DNA of 64,000 bases from Pictodentalium vernedei (Eukaryota; Mollusca; Scaphopoda; Dentaliida; Dentaliidae): NCBI GenBank assembly GCA_031216915.1, contig CM062292.1, positions 72,894,956-72,958,955 of the forward strand, read 5' to 3'. Within the stretch, counting starts at the first letter, position 1, and each line of letters begins with the position of its first letter. Positions 1-10,463 of this stretch are shown in pieces. Under the pieces are notes generated by a model, which was given only the letters and a program-made list of their open reading frames with translations, was not told the DNA's origin and made no database searches. Position numbers and translations under genes: made by a program.

Positions 1-36
1 AGATGATGCCATGTGCAAAAACAATTTCTTAAATAA

Positions 37-431
37 GGCCTAAAAAGTTAAAAATCTGTTTCTCAGGCCCTCTGCATGGTCGTTTTGGCTGCCACATGCT
101 CTCTTTTTATAACCAATGCAAACTTAAAAAAAATAAAAATTAAATTTTTTATGGATGATATTTTACCCAAGTTAGTAAAATTGATAAATTTGTCCCCTGA
201 GAGCAACAAGGCTTTGTGATGGTAAAGCATTGAAAAGCCTTCTTCCACTCAAGGGATGCAATACACCACCACACATGCTTATTCTGTAGATTATGAGGCC
301 TAAAACATAAAACAAGCCAAGAACATGAACTTTTTTTTGATGGCAAAGAAATAATTACAAAAATAAAAAATTGCCCGCCCGCATGCAATTTTACAAAAAA
401 GGCCTGAGAAACAGATCTACTTTGTGGAGCC
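37..431 (-). mobile_element. Harbinger-like MITE, copy 1
   Basis: About 395 bp bounded by GGCC termini and flanked on both sides by TAA (TTA on the other strand), a 3-bp duplication as in PIF/Harbinger elements. The inner inverted motif CTGTTTCTCAGGCC / GGCCTGAGAAACAG marks both ends. The middle folds into a hairpin built on GGCTTTG and its complement. Three relatives lie at 55809, 58076 and about 61660 in the opposite orientation. There is no transposase, so it is non-autonomous. Class assignment is by inference from the TSD and ends. Confidence 0.75.
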
Positions 432-844
432 TAACTGACATTTTAAATTTTTTGCCTCAAAAACATAGTCACATTAACTCCTTGCATGCTGCTGGCCGCT
501 AATCAACTTTTTGACCAACTCTTTTTTCAATTGAATTTTCTTGAATTTTTCTTGAAATATAGTCATGGCTTGGAAAAAATGTATGTTTGAAATTTTGGTA
601 TTCTGACATCAGTGAGCAGAGGGTTAAAACAGCTGTGACAAACTACATACTAGAAGCTACTTATTCCAATTGTAACATAAGCAACTAAAATTAAAACTGT
701 ACATCGTCAATCAAAAATTTGATGAATATTATTAACTCATCAGACGTAAAAATTGGCAACATGATTCAGTTTAAAAAATGTGATTTATGCAACAAAAACA
801 CACATTTGCCACAATTTATCAGCACACTTTGTGATCAAAACATG

Positions 845-1010
845 CCAATAAATACACAGAATGACGCATGCGTGTGAATGGGTTAATCGATATGGCACGA
901 GTGCCAGCGCAGAAGGATAGCACAAGAGGTTGCAGGCCTGGAGTTTTATCCTTCTGCCGTATCAATTAACTCATTCATACACGCGTGTTGTTCTGTGTTT
1001 ATTACATGCC
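845..1010. repeat. Imperfect inverted repeat (foldback)
   Basis: Arms of about 60 bp around ACACAGAA...CGTGTGAATGGGTTAATCGATA are repeated inverted, ending at TTCTGTGTTTATT. The loop is GC-richer. It looks like a decayed foldback MITE, and I saw no second copy in the window. The rest of 432-1534 holds a second hairpin at 1131-1194 and a worn CAGGG-type transposon end near 1378-1478, and no recognisable gene. Confidence 0.55.
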
Positions 1011-1130
1011 TTCATGTCTATAAAAACAATTATTAGAAGGACACTCAGCAATTCTTTTGACAACTATCAACAAAATGAACACATTTTATTGGCAACCAAA
1101 TTTGCGAAGGGAACCAGTGTTACAATTTCG

Positions 1131-1194
1131 TCCTCTGAGTTCCAATGTGTTCTGTGTGCCTCCTATCACATAGAACACATTGAGACTCAGAGGA
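1131..1194. repeat. Hairpin, about 26-bp arms
   Basis: The left arm TCCTCTGAGTTCCAATGTGT is mirrored by an arm ending ACTCAGAGGA, with a short loop rich in TCC. The arms match except for an indel. It is an isolated foldback with no coding content. Confidence 0.6.
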
Positions 1195-1534
1195 TAATTT
1201 TTAGCTATCGCTAGCGATTCAAATTGTAATTACAGTGTACAACTTGTAGAAAATTCCGTTGAAATTTCGCTTCTATTTAAAAAATGGTCTGTCAACGATT
1301 TTCATTTTTCGCATGGTTTCGTGCTGCTGTAGATGGAGATTACATAGAAAAGACGTGTAACAAATATTTTTCAAGCACTCACCAGGACCTTTCCCCAAAT
1401 GTTTGATTTTCAAGTGCTTTAAAGGTCCTAGAATTACTGTTCAAAGATTTAAGCAGTTTTCAGAACTTGTAAGAACCCTGATTTCCCAGTCACCAGGTTG
1501 TACCTTTTTCAAAGTTAACTTGTTTGAAAGTTAC

Positions 1535-1795
1535 CTCGATGTTTTCCCTCTCCTTCTTGTAAAGGTCCTGTTGTATTGCAACACCATGAAATCTGACAAG
1601 AATTTGAGCATTTCCATGCAACACTGGCTTTGTATTCATTCTCCACACCTCATTGTAGGCACCTGGAGTGGAAGACTTGAAGACAATTGGAAAAACTACC
1701 TCCTCATCGGGCATTATGTTACCATACCCTCCATCAAAATAAAACCTGTGAGTAAGTGCTTGATAACTGTTGAAGACATTCTTTCTCTGTACTTT
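1535..1795 (-). CDS. MYCBPAP: MYCBPAP-like gene, most 3' exon seen (ASH-like region, second half)
   Basis: An 87-codon exon on the minus strand. The acceptor TTTTTTACAG precedes 1795 and the donor GTAACT follows 1535. It starts and ends in phase 0, which fits the end of exon 24477-24714. The protein has FYFDGG, then PDEEVVFPIVFKSSTPGAYN, EVWRMNTKP and VRFHGVAIQQDLYKKERENI. Spaced beta-strands with FKS..PG..EVW and a closing FHGVA..QD are what I know from MYCBP-associated protein and, more loosely, other ASH/HYDIN-type ciliary proteins. Human MYCBPAP binds the MYC-binding protein AMY-1 and is testis-enriched. The reading frame stays open past both borders, so splice sites rather than stops define the exon. 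The gene must continue to the left of the window. Confidence 0.78.
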
Positions 1796-1949
1796 CTGTA
1801 AAAAATTGTAACTGAAATTATTATTTCTGCAGACTCCATTTGAGGCAGTCTTTTGATTTTGAGGTGAGCTGTCCCTCTTCTGCACCATCGCACCTGCAAT
1901 TTTTTTTGCGAGTAGACAACAATGTGCCTCAGTTCCACCTTGCGAACAA

Positions 1950-2159
1950 TTAACCCTTACCTAATGAATCTGCTGCATCAACTGTGTAATATATAAATTG
2001 TGAGGTAGAAAAAAATAAAATAAAAATTTAACAAAACCCTATCATGTAACTACTCAGAACTCAGAATATGGTTTTGCTGATTTTTTTTTTTTTAAGAATT
2101 GAGGGAAAAGATTAAAATAACAAAAATTTTGATATCATGTGATTTATGTAAAGGGTTAA
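1950..2159. mobile_element. Decayed TTAA hairpin MITE
   Basis: Flanked by TTAA, with outer ends CCCTTACCTAAT and GTAAAGGG as in the intact copies at 2985 and 3304. The inner AACAAAACCCTATCATG / ATATGGTTTTG arms are still recognisable, but the central stem has eroded. piggyBac-like by its TTAA target site and CCCT ends. Confidence 0.6.
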
Positions 2160-2390
2160 AATCTATTTGTGTGAAATAGGCCAAATAATACAAGGCGTGC
2201 AGGAAAATATTAACAATACAATACACTGTGAATTATAAGCTGTAGCATTCCAAAACTTTAGTCTAATCAAACTTCATTCTTCAAGAATCAGTAAATAACA
2301 TAATTTGACAAACTTCAAAGGCCAGTTCTGATAACCCAGTCTTTTTTCTCATGTATTCCATAGAGAATCATCTGAATGACTTACTACAAC

Positions 2391-2800
2391 TGCTCCAATG
2401 AAGTTGCATTTCATGTATTACACTAAACTCAAATAAATTTGTTTATCACTGTGAAAAGCTTATTAAAAAAATTGGGTAATATTTTTGGAAGCTTTACTTA
2501 CTGTGCACCAGTGGAGTGAACGATGTGCAGATGTTCGTTGTTGTTTTTCTTGTAAACATTTTACTGGTACAGGGACTCAAACTTGCTACAACTGCTAAAT
2601 TGAAGTTGCATTTCATACATTATACTGAACTCAAATAAATTTGATTATTACTGCGAAATGCTTATTAAAAAAATCGGGTAATATTTTCGGAATCCCTACT
2701 TAGTGTGCACCAGTAGAGTGAACAGTGTTAAGATGTTCATTGTTTTTCTTGAAAACATTTGACAGATGCTGGGACTCAACAACAGTGTGCTTCACTTCAA
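2391..2800. repeat. Tandem duplication, about 202-bp unit, two copies
   Basis: GAAGTTGCATTTCAT recurs at 2400 and 2602, and the following blocks, such as CTCAAATAAATTTG and GTGCACCAGT, repeat in the same order at about 90% identity by eye. No coding content. Confidence 0.7.
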
Positions 2801-2984
2801 ATTGTGCCTCCCCCTTTTCAAAATCGAAAAACTGATTTGAGGGCAATACCATTTTTATACAAACGTTAATCATGTGCTTGAATTATGCAATCTGTTGACA
2901 CTGATCACGTAAGTAAATGATGTGAATAAGCCAACATAACCCTTCATCTACCACAACTCATCACTGTACATACAATGTACCTTT

Positions 2985-3233
2985 TTAACCCTTTACCTAA
3001 CGAATCGCCCGCATCAGCCCGCGTAATATGCAAATTCAGCAGCTGAAAATATATTATTTTTCAAAAAATTTCAACAAAACCATATCATGTGACCCCTCTT
3101 TGGAACGAGCTCAACGAGCCCGTTCCAAAGAGGGATCACATGATATGGTTTTGTTGAATTTGTTGGGAAAAATTTAAGAAATGATATTTAAAATAATAAA
3201 TTTTGGAATCGTCTGCGTTGGGAAAAGGGTTAA
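2985..3233 (+). mobile_element. piggyBac-like hairpin MITE (core type A)
   Basis: TTAA on each side, termini CCCTTTACCTAACG and GCGTTGGGAAAAGGG. In the middle is a long palindrome: CATATCATGTGACCCCTC, then TTGGAACGAGCTC, and its mirror. The outer arms are not complementary: the left one has CGCCCGCATCAGCCCGCG, the right one AT-rich sequence. So the element is a short TIR plus an asymmetric spacer plus a hairpin core. No ORF. piggyBac affinity is inferred from TTAA and CCCT. Confidence 0.8.
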
Positions 3234-3303
3234 TAACTGAAAATTTACAATTTTTGCTTCAAACTATAGGTTATAACCCCTTATGAGAGGTCATAAGCTG
3301 TCG

Positions 3304-3553
3304 TTAACCCTTTACCTAATGAATTGCCCGCATCTGCCCGCGTAATATGCAAATTTAGCAGTTGAAAAAATTAAATTTTTCAAAATATTTCCAACAAAAC
3401 CATGTCATGTGACCCCTTATTGGAACGAGCTTATTGAGCTCATTCCAATGAGGGGTCACATGATATGGTTTTGTTGAAATTTTTTGAAAAATTTTAAAAC
3501 ATTATATTTAAAATAATAAATTTTGATATCGTCTGCATTGGGTAAAGGGTTAA
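3304..3553 (+). mobile_element. piggyBac-like hairpin MITE (core type A), second copy
   Basis: Same layout and orientation as the copy 70 bp upstream: TTAA-CCCTTTACCTAATG on the left, ATTGGGTAAAGGG-TTAA on the right, and a central stem with GTGACCCC, TTGGAACGAGCT and the complement. Differences from its neighbour are spread along the length, so the two are separate insertions or an old duplication. Confidence 0.8.
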
Positions 3554-3827
3554 GGAAAAAAAATTTGAAAACAATACATATGTCAGCAAGGCTTACGAAA
3601 TCCACCCCTCAAAAATCAAAGCTGACATTTCAAAACTGAACTTGGCCTAGATATTGGCTTTGAACTCATGCCAGGAATCAATAAGCGCAATGAAAATGCT
3701 ACGTGATAGCCAATCCCTACCCCACCCCTTCCACATAAACCCAATCAGGGAAATAACTCTCACAGATTGAGAAGTACTTGGACACAGCTGGTTTACAATC
3801 TCACTCATATCAGTGAAAAGCTATGTA

Positions 3828-5674
3828 TTAACTAGTTGAGTGCTAAATTATTTGTCAAAGGTCATTTGAAACGAGTTTTTTTTTAAAAATATCATGCAAC
3901 CAACAAGGGAAGCCTTAATTTAGCAAGATTTTCTTAATGAACAATTATTTTGTTACAATTTAATGGAGAGTGCCCATTGGCACTCTCCAATAAACTGTAA
4001 CAAAATAATTTTATATAAATATTTATCTTCTACTGCTAAAAAAAAACATGCCTAAGCAATCAGTGTGAAGCCAGCACTTTTCAATAGAGCCATGACAGTG
4101 GCTTTGAGCAGACATGTTAACCTCCCAAAATTTTTTTCAGGGAGATTGAAGAAAATTTTCAGGGAGATGACATGATTTTCAGGGAGATTTTTTTTTGCGC
4201 GTAGAAACCATGTGTGGATCGATCAATTTTAAATATAAATTAATACCAAATACCCCCCCCCCCCCCCCCCCCCACACACACACACATAACAGGAAACAGC
4301 CCAACAACAATACATCAAAGGAACATACGTCAACGTTCTACTAACTGGTGGTGAGTGACCCAGACCTGTTAACCTCTGGAGGTGACTGTCAGTGAGATTT
4401 TGATGAGCTCCCAGTGAGACTTGGATGCTTGTCAGTGAGATTTTTGCACGTGGGCAGCACATCAATAATTTCCATGTTACCCCCCTCACACACACATACA
4501 TTAAACACTCCACCCTAATGTGTTTTATTTGAACAATTTGTCCTTTCAAAAGCCAAACCATAGAAATATAGAGAAAAACAGAAATCAGAAATATGGATGT
4601 GGTCATGTGCCAATATCTGAGCTTGTTCCAATGACATCCATATTTCAATGGTTTTATGTACAAAATGTTTGGAGATATTTTCGACCTTTTCAGCACTATA
4701 TCAGTTATGGTGCTGTGTTGAAAGTTTTGGATCCATTTGGGTAATTATGGGTACTTGCGGCGACCTGCGGTAACCTGCGACGATCTGTGGTGTTTAGGCA
4801 CACCCCAGAGCCCGGTTGTTGTGGTAATTCGATCTTCCAAAGCCCATCGCCCACCTAACCACACCGGTTACTCACTGGAAGTAGTTGGTCATTTACGAAG
4901 AGGATTTGGAATGGGGTGATCATTTTTCAGTGAAACGTGAAAATTATGCCACAGCCAGCCCAGGACGAAACATCTCGGGGATATTTTGTTGTCCATTTAT
5001 CACTACGAATGAAAAAACGTGCAAGTGCCGTAAATTACCAACTTTTTAGAGATTTTTTTCACCAAAAACATAATTTTTTTCACAGCCTGCTTTATAAAAT
5101 TGCGAATCGGAAATTTTTCCCAATATATTGAAAATTACAGCAACTCATATGTTTGAGCCGTTTGTCTCCAAAATTGGCTATAATTATCTGAAAGTGAAAT
5201 CCAAAATGCACAATAAATTTGTGCGTATTTTTGCACATTTTTCGATTGGACAAGATTTTATACGTATGGAATTTATTTTTCGATTTGACTGCTACCTGTA
5301 TACAAGCAAAGGTGTGCCTTTAATATATAATCAATTTCAGCAATTATCCTGCATCTCAAATTCATTTAATCCGCCTGTCAAACATGTTGCAATAATCACA
5401 ACACGGCCATTGACAGAAATGAGAATTGGTCATCAGTTCTTACGTAAGTGGTGACGTTTCACACAAACTTAATGACCTTGCCACTGAGAGTAGAGCACAT
5501 GCTTTTGTATTTGTAAACAAAAGCTGGTGGATTCAGTTTTTGTCTGGTATGTCGACTTTCCGGGAGATTTTTGGTCCAAATTGACTCCCGGGCGGGAGGG
5601 TATAGCTAATTCCGGGAGAATCCCGGGCATTCCGGGAGAGTTAACATGTCTGCTTTGAGCACTCAACCAGTTAA
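3828..5674. mobile_element. TTAA-flanked palindromic MITE split by a hAT-like insertion
   Basis: Left end TTAA-CTAGTTGAGTGCT, right end AGCACTCAACCAG-TTAA. The core is a hairpin TTGGAGAGTGCC / GGCACTCTCCAA near 3966-3993. A relative lies at 53533-53770 in the opposite orientation. A 1.5-kb element (4109-5651) interrupts it; removing that joins GTGGCTTTGAG to CACTCAACC as in the other copy. Confidence 0.65.
4109..5651. mobile_element. hAT-like non-autonomous element, 1.5 kb
   Basis: Inverted ends CAGACATGTTAAC... and ...GTTAACATGTCT. An 8-bp duplication GCTTTGAG sits at 4101-4108 and 5652-5659, which fits hAT. Subterminal sequence is rich in CTCCC/CCGGGA. It holds a C-run (about 4255-4273), a GCGACCTGCGG block and AT-rich filler. 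No transposase motif is recognisable in any frame, so it is internally replaced or decayed. Related single ends occur at 18046 and 50648. Confidence 0.65.
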
Positions 5675-7210
5675 ATTTTGAAAAAAATAATCTTGAATTG
5701 TTCTCTTTGAAATGTAATGACAAGAAATTGTGATGACAAGAAAGTCTAAGTGTAAGTCCAAAAAGACAATAACTCTTGAAGAAATACCTGGATACAGTTG
5801 GTTCGTAATCCCATTCATTCAAGATATTATCATCCAAAAATTATATATAAAATATTTTGAACAGTTTTCTTTAAAATGTGATGACAAGAAATGGGTAAGA
5901 ATGGGTGGATGAAAAGATGAAAGATTAAAATGTGATTGCTAGAAATGGCGAAAGACGGATATTCCCCTCCCACTTCATAGTGAGATAATAAATTTGGAAT
6001 AGTCAAAAGTTATTGGATGGATAAACAAATTTACAAAAAAAAATATCAAGTGTGTTTTGTAAAAAATCTCAGAAAAGACTTAAAAGTGTTTTAATCGAGA
6101 ATAGATATGATTTAGTTATGAGTGCATGACCAATATCACAAGTTTCTGCTTAGTTGTTAAATGGTAATTGGACAGAGGGAAAAATTTCTCAAAATTTGTA
6201 AGTCATTTTTGACAGGAAAATCTGATGGAAAAAAAAGGGAAAACAAGTGCAATGCTAAGGGTGGCAATCCCCCCCCCCCCCCCCCCCCCCACTGCCCAGC
6301 ATGAGTTACTGGTCATTTAACTTTGTTGATATTGAATTAATAAATGTCTTATCTTATCTCCATTAAACCACAGCACCAATACAGCAGGCCACCAAATGTG
6401 TCCATGGGACGCTGATGCCACCAACTGTATTTAATGGTTAACAAAGTCCAAAAAGAGGCTATAACTCGGATTAAAAATTATCGCAACACTCTTCAAATCA
6501 AACCTGTTTGATATATTGTCTACAATAAGCTATATTCCAAGTTTGATCGAAATCAAACACCTGTAACTCAAGTTACCATCCGGAAACCAATATCAACATG
6601 TCTTCTAAGTTGGAAAAGGGCCATAATTCTGCCCCAAAATATCGCACCAAGCCCACTATCAATCCCATTCTGTATTATGTGGTAATAAACCTATGTATAA
6701 AATTTTTTTTCATTTCGGTCAGTCAAACTAAAGTTATTGTCCGGAAACCAATATCAACATGTTTTATAAGTCAGAAAAGAGCCATAACTCTGCCAAAAAT
6801 ATCAGATCAAGCTCATTATCAATCACAATGTGTATTATGCAATTATAAACCTATGTATAAAATTTTGTTTCATTTTGTTCTGTCAAACAAAAGTTATCGT
6901 CCGGAAAGCATATTCAGGACAGACTTACGGATGTATAGACGGGACAAGGGTAACACTTAATGCCAAAATTGGTGGGGACATAAAAAGCTATAAAATCGAA
7001 GTAGACCTAAATACTTTTTAGTTATAAATGCATTAGTTATAAACAAACACATGATTCTGAATAGTTGTTCAAAGGTTATTGGGGCAGAAAGAAAATTTCT
7101 CAAATTTCTAAAAGTCCTTTTCAGCCAAAACAAAAAAAAAAGTTTGAAAGTTTATTCAAAATCAAACATGAACTAAATAGTGTTGAATTATAAATCCATA
7201 CTAATGAAAG
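5675..7210. repeat. Degenerate repeats, including a tandem array of about 155 bp at 6470-6935
   Basis: Within 6470-6935, units with TCCGGAAACCAATATCAACATG, GGGCCATAA and CCTATGTATAAAATTTT recur about three times, ending in a GACAGACTTACGGA-type tail. The phrase GTTATCxTCCGGAAACCAAT is shared with the array at 15763-16663. A C-run lies at 6270-6290. At 5700-5900 TTGTTCTCTTTGAAATGTAA and a diverged copy repeat. No gene recognised. Confidence 0.5.
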
Positions 7211-7763
7211 TGTCAATAACGCTGTAGCTCAACTTGACAAACTTCAACTTGGTAAGTTCTAAATGAAATGGCAAAATTGAAGATCATTGGTACCAATGTT
7301 ATTTGATGAAATTTCAACATAACAGCACTGTGTGTGCACGTCAGAGTAATCCATGCATTTTTAAATGTAAACTGTAAGACAGGCTGAAGGAAGAATGTTG
7401 ATACACAAATGCAGTATGTTCAGAGGTTATTGTAAATGGCAACTTTTTTCACAGAAATGAATGCTAATCAACAGCTCTTATCTAGAGTTCTTGACTAATG
7501 AGCACACCAAGTTCAAAAACAATCCTATGATAAATGTGGCCTGTAGATTGTTGCTAACAGCAACAGTTTTTGATGGAAATGAAAAGAAAGTTAAAAAATT
7601 TATAGTAATTTATATATTTTTTATACTTACCAATGACCCAGACATAGCTGGTGCTAACTCTTAAAATATAGGGCCAAACACAAATTTTGCCCCCCAAATC
7701 CCCAAAATTTGCATCTAAAACTAAAGAAAACATGTCCTGAAAGGCCCTCCACACTTCGCCCCT

Positions 7764-7779
7764 ACTGCGCATGCGCAGT
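7764..7779. promoter_or_regulatory. NRF-1-type palindrome in the ITR of DIRS element 1
   Basis: ACTGCGCATGCGCAGT, a perfect palindrome matching the consensus known for NRF-1/erect-wing. The same site is at 14442-14457 in the other ITR, and at 34855-34870 in element 2. Promoter function is inferred from position. Confidence 0.45.
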
Positions 7780-7892
7780 GTCAGGGACGTTCCGAAATTG
7801 GCGCCATTTATCATTCTAATAACCAGTGCCTGGTAAGCGCTATGTACTCAGCGGGGAGGAAAGAGTTCCCAACTCCTGGGAGGGCCATCCCC

Positions 7893-7980
7893 GTCTGGGT
7901 CATTGGTAAGTATAAAAAATATATAAATTACTATAAATTTTTTAACATTTTTATACTGTACCAATGACCCAGACATAGCT
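7893..7980. repeat. Internal complementary region of DIRS element 1
   Basis: The first half (to 7946) is the reverse complement of the element's left terminus. The second half is the reverse complement of its right terminus, up to ATAGCT. They meet at TTTTTTAAC/ATTTTTATAC, which therefore equals the junction of a circularised element. This is the DIRS hallmark. Confidence 0.88.
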
Positions 7981-8088
7981 GAATAGTAAAAAGGCTGGAG
8001 GGCCAAGGACATAGAGCACAATGGAATACGCTCAATAAAATAAAATAGAGTCATCCCCTGTAGGGAAAAGAAGTAATAGGCCTTACAT

Positions 8089-8123
8089 GTATCTTTCTTA
8101 TTTATGATAAATTAGAAAGATAC
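8089..8123. repeat. Conserved hairpin near the 3' end of DIRS element 1
   Basis: GTATCTTTCT ... AGAAAGATAC, a 10-bp perfect stem; the same stem is at 35181-35216 in element 2 while the loop differs. Downstream at 8443-8460 is a C-run, also present at the equivalent place in element 2. Confidence 0.7.
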
Positions 8124-8569
8124 AACACCTTCCAAAATTGAGCTTCATACATCCATGTACTCTATTAATATCCAATATAATCCTTATACTAATAATTTTT
8201 AAAGTAAGCCAATAATAAAGTAAGTCTAGAGAATAGAGACTCTTATACTCCTAAGAGTGTCTGAGAATTGCATAATCATGTCCGTTGACATATGCAATAT
8301 TCCAAAGCTATACTTTAAAAACTAAGACTTGAATGAATTTTAACTTCTCACTAAACAACCATCCCAATAACAGCTCAGAATTACTAACTCCGGAGGAGGT
8401 ATCCCCTTGTTTTCATAGTAAAACAGGTGACCCAAGGGAACACCCCCCCCCCCCCCCCCCTTTTTCTTGCCCTGGGTCAAATAGCCCAGAGCGAAGAGGG
8501 CAGCCGAACGGAGACACTGCCGAAACAGACAGCCTACCTAGCTATAGTAGCAACTGTTAAGTGAATGAC

Positions 8570-9660
8570 ATTCAGAACAGTAGATAATAGACCTAACAAA
8601 AGAGGCCTCCAGAAATTGACTCGATATTTCTAAGATAAAATTCATGAATGTGGATGCCTGAGCGCAATGAGCGGCCTTCAAAAATCTATAATAGCGACAC
8701 TATTAATGTAAGCCCAAGAAGTAGAAGAACTCTTACTTCATGAGCCGAAATCTTAAGCACAACTGCTAAGTCAATGATATACCATAAGCAGTACCGATAG
8801 ATAATAGAATCCATTAACAATAAAATGGAGCGTAACGTCCTTCTACTAGACATCAAAGACAGAAGAAGCTTACGCCCTGTAATAAACAGATATCTGTTTA
8901 AAAATACATCAACTGTACCCGGAAAGAGTAAAGGCCTATGCCCATACGAAGACGGAAGGACCTTAAAATAATAGGTTCCGGATAATAGGAGCCTAACTCT
9001 TATGCAACAATCCAACCTAAATAGTAACGGAAGTATTGATTCCGAAACTAAGAAAGTGAAAATCATCCATCGATAGTGCATGAAACTCACTGACTCTACA
9101 GTAAAAGAGAAACCAACAGAATTACTGTCTAAAAGGTCAGAATTTGAAAACTATTGTTTCCAGAGGCTCAAATGATTACTTAGCTAAATAAGAACCGAAG
9201 TTAAAATCCGTATAGGAATTTAATCTAAAGATTCTAAGTCTATTTATCAAAAAGTTACTAACTGACTTAGATAAAGAGACAAAAGACTCAATTGTAAACT
9301 ATCGTAGAGTGCATAGGTATGAGGTAACATAAACCTATAACCTAAATAATAACAGGCTGCAGTAGATCTTGTGAAACAAGTATACTAAAAAATAGCAATG
9401 AGTAGTATGGAGGGATCAAGAATATGATCATAATGATCCCCACACCACGACGGAAGAGCCTCCACTTTAGTCGCATAGAATAGCGAAGAAGAGGATCTCC
9501 TATAGTAAGAAATCGCGTCCAAAGCTCGTCCAGTACAGTGCTTACAATGCAATGCGGACCACACAACGGAATACATGAAGGTTGCGACCTTGCTGGTTGT
9601 GATAAAGATGACACGATTTACCCAGTGAAAAAAGATCCTCACATAGAGGAAGATTTCACG
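8570..9660 (-). pseudogene. Broken tyrosine recombinase of DIRS element 1
   Basis: Fragments in shifting frames match the recombinase of element 2. LKISAHEVR near 8740, where the catalytic His-x-x-Arg box lies, is kept. So are the GHRPLLFP block, a VSEL-region remnant, and an N-terminal stretch with CTGRALDAISYYRRSSSSL near 9500. Many frameshifts and stops make it non-functional. Confidence 0.8.
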
Positions 9661-9769
9661 TTAAGACCCACAGTAGACAAGAGAGTAAAATACTCATGAT
9701 CTCTGTGAAGATAGAGATGCTATCAACAGAAATGTATTGTGGTTGTTTATCTTAGCAATACCTGCTAAA

Positions 9770-10463
9770 ACAACAGCGCCGGAGGATACGCGTATCCTAT
9801 CATTCCGTCCTATAGATCAATAGAGCGTTAACACTATTAGCTCAGAGATCTGGACAAGCCAACACATACGTCTGCAATTGATTAGCAAGCTGTGTCATAA
9901 ATAAATCATCATTGGGCGCTCCCATAGATAGCAAATCTGATTGAATACTTGTTTGTTAAGAGTCCATTCTGACAGCAACAAGCGACCCGTAAGAGAACGG
10001 GAGTCCGATAAAACAATCAGACGACCCGGAATATGACGGACCAAAACTGAACTTGGTGTACAATAACCAACAGACGGATTCTTTCCATTAAATTGAATAA
10101 CGGAAACGAAAGAGTGCCTCCCTGGTTCCGGAGATACGCCACTACTGTCGAATTAAAGGACAGGAATTTGGGCATGCGTTTCTGAATAATGTTCATGCAA
10201 TGACATAAAGCAAGCCTAAAAAACATTATTCCGCGGAAGTTAAACTGATTGCTAAAAGACTGCGGAACCCAAAGACCCTGGCACTTCGAATCCGTAGGGA
10301 TCAGTATATATCCCAATCTGTTTGACTGGCAACCGTCATAACAGCCACACTCGGGTCCGGCAACTGCGGCGGCACTCTCTGAGTCAACCACCGAATGTTT
10401 GCCCCAGTCTGAATCTCTTGTAACACTAGATAGACAAGAGAACGTATAAATCGAGCAATTCAT
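9770..10463 (-). pseudogene. Broken RNase H / methyltransferase-like segment of DIRS element 1
   Basis: Frame fragments match element 2: IPTDSKCQGLWVPQSF, AYLRNQGGT and SFPLFNLMERI, near 10100-10310. At about 10463 the sequence jumps directly to the gag region (GCCGTCGAAGAGAAGCTCCT; in element 2 the partner is at 38946). The whole RT core of roughly 1.3 kb is thus deleted. Confidence 0.78.

Noticed and set aside
4229..4696. 155-codon minus-strand frame with a poly-Gly end
   Set aside because: It crosses a C-run and hairpin sequence inside the hAT-like element; no domain, composition random.
5469..5837. 122-codon frame containing NSPGMPGILPELAIPSRPG
   Set aside because: That phrase is the CCGGGA-rich terminus of the transposon family read in frame; the same text appears at 18046 and 50648.
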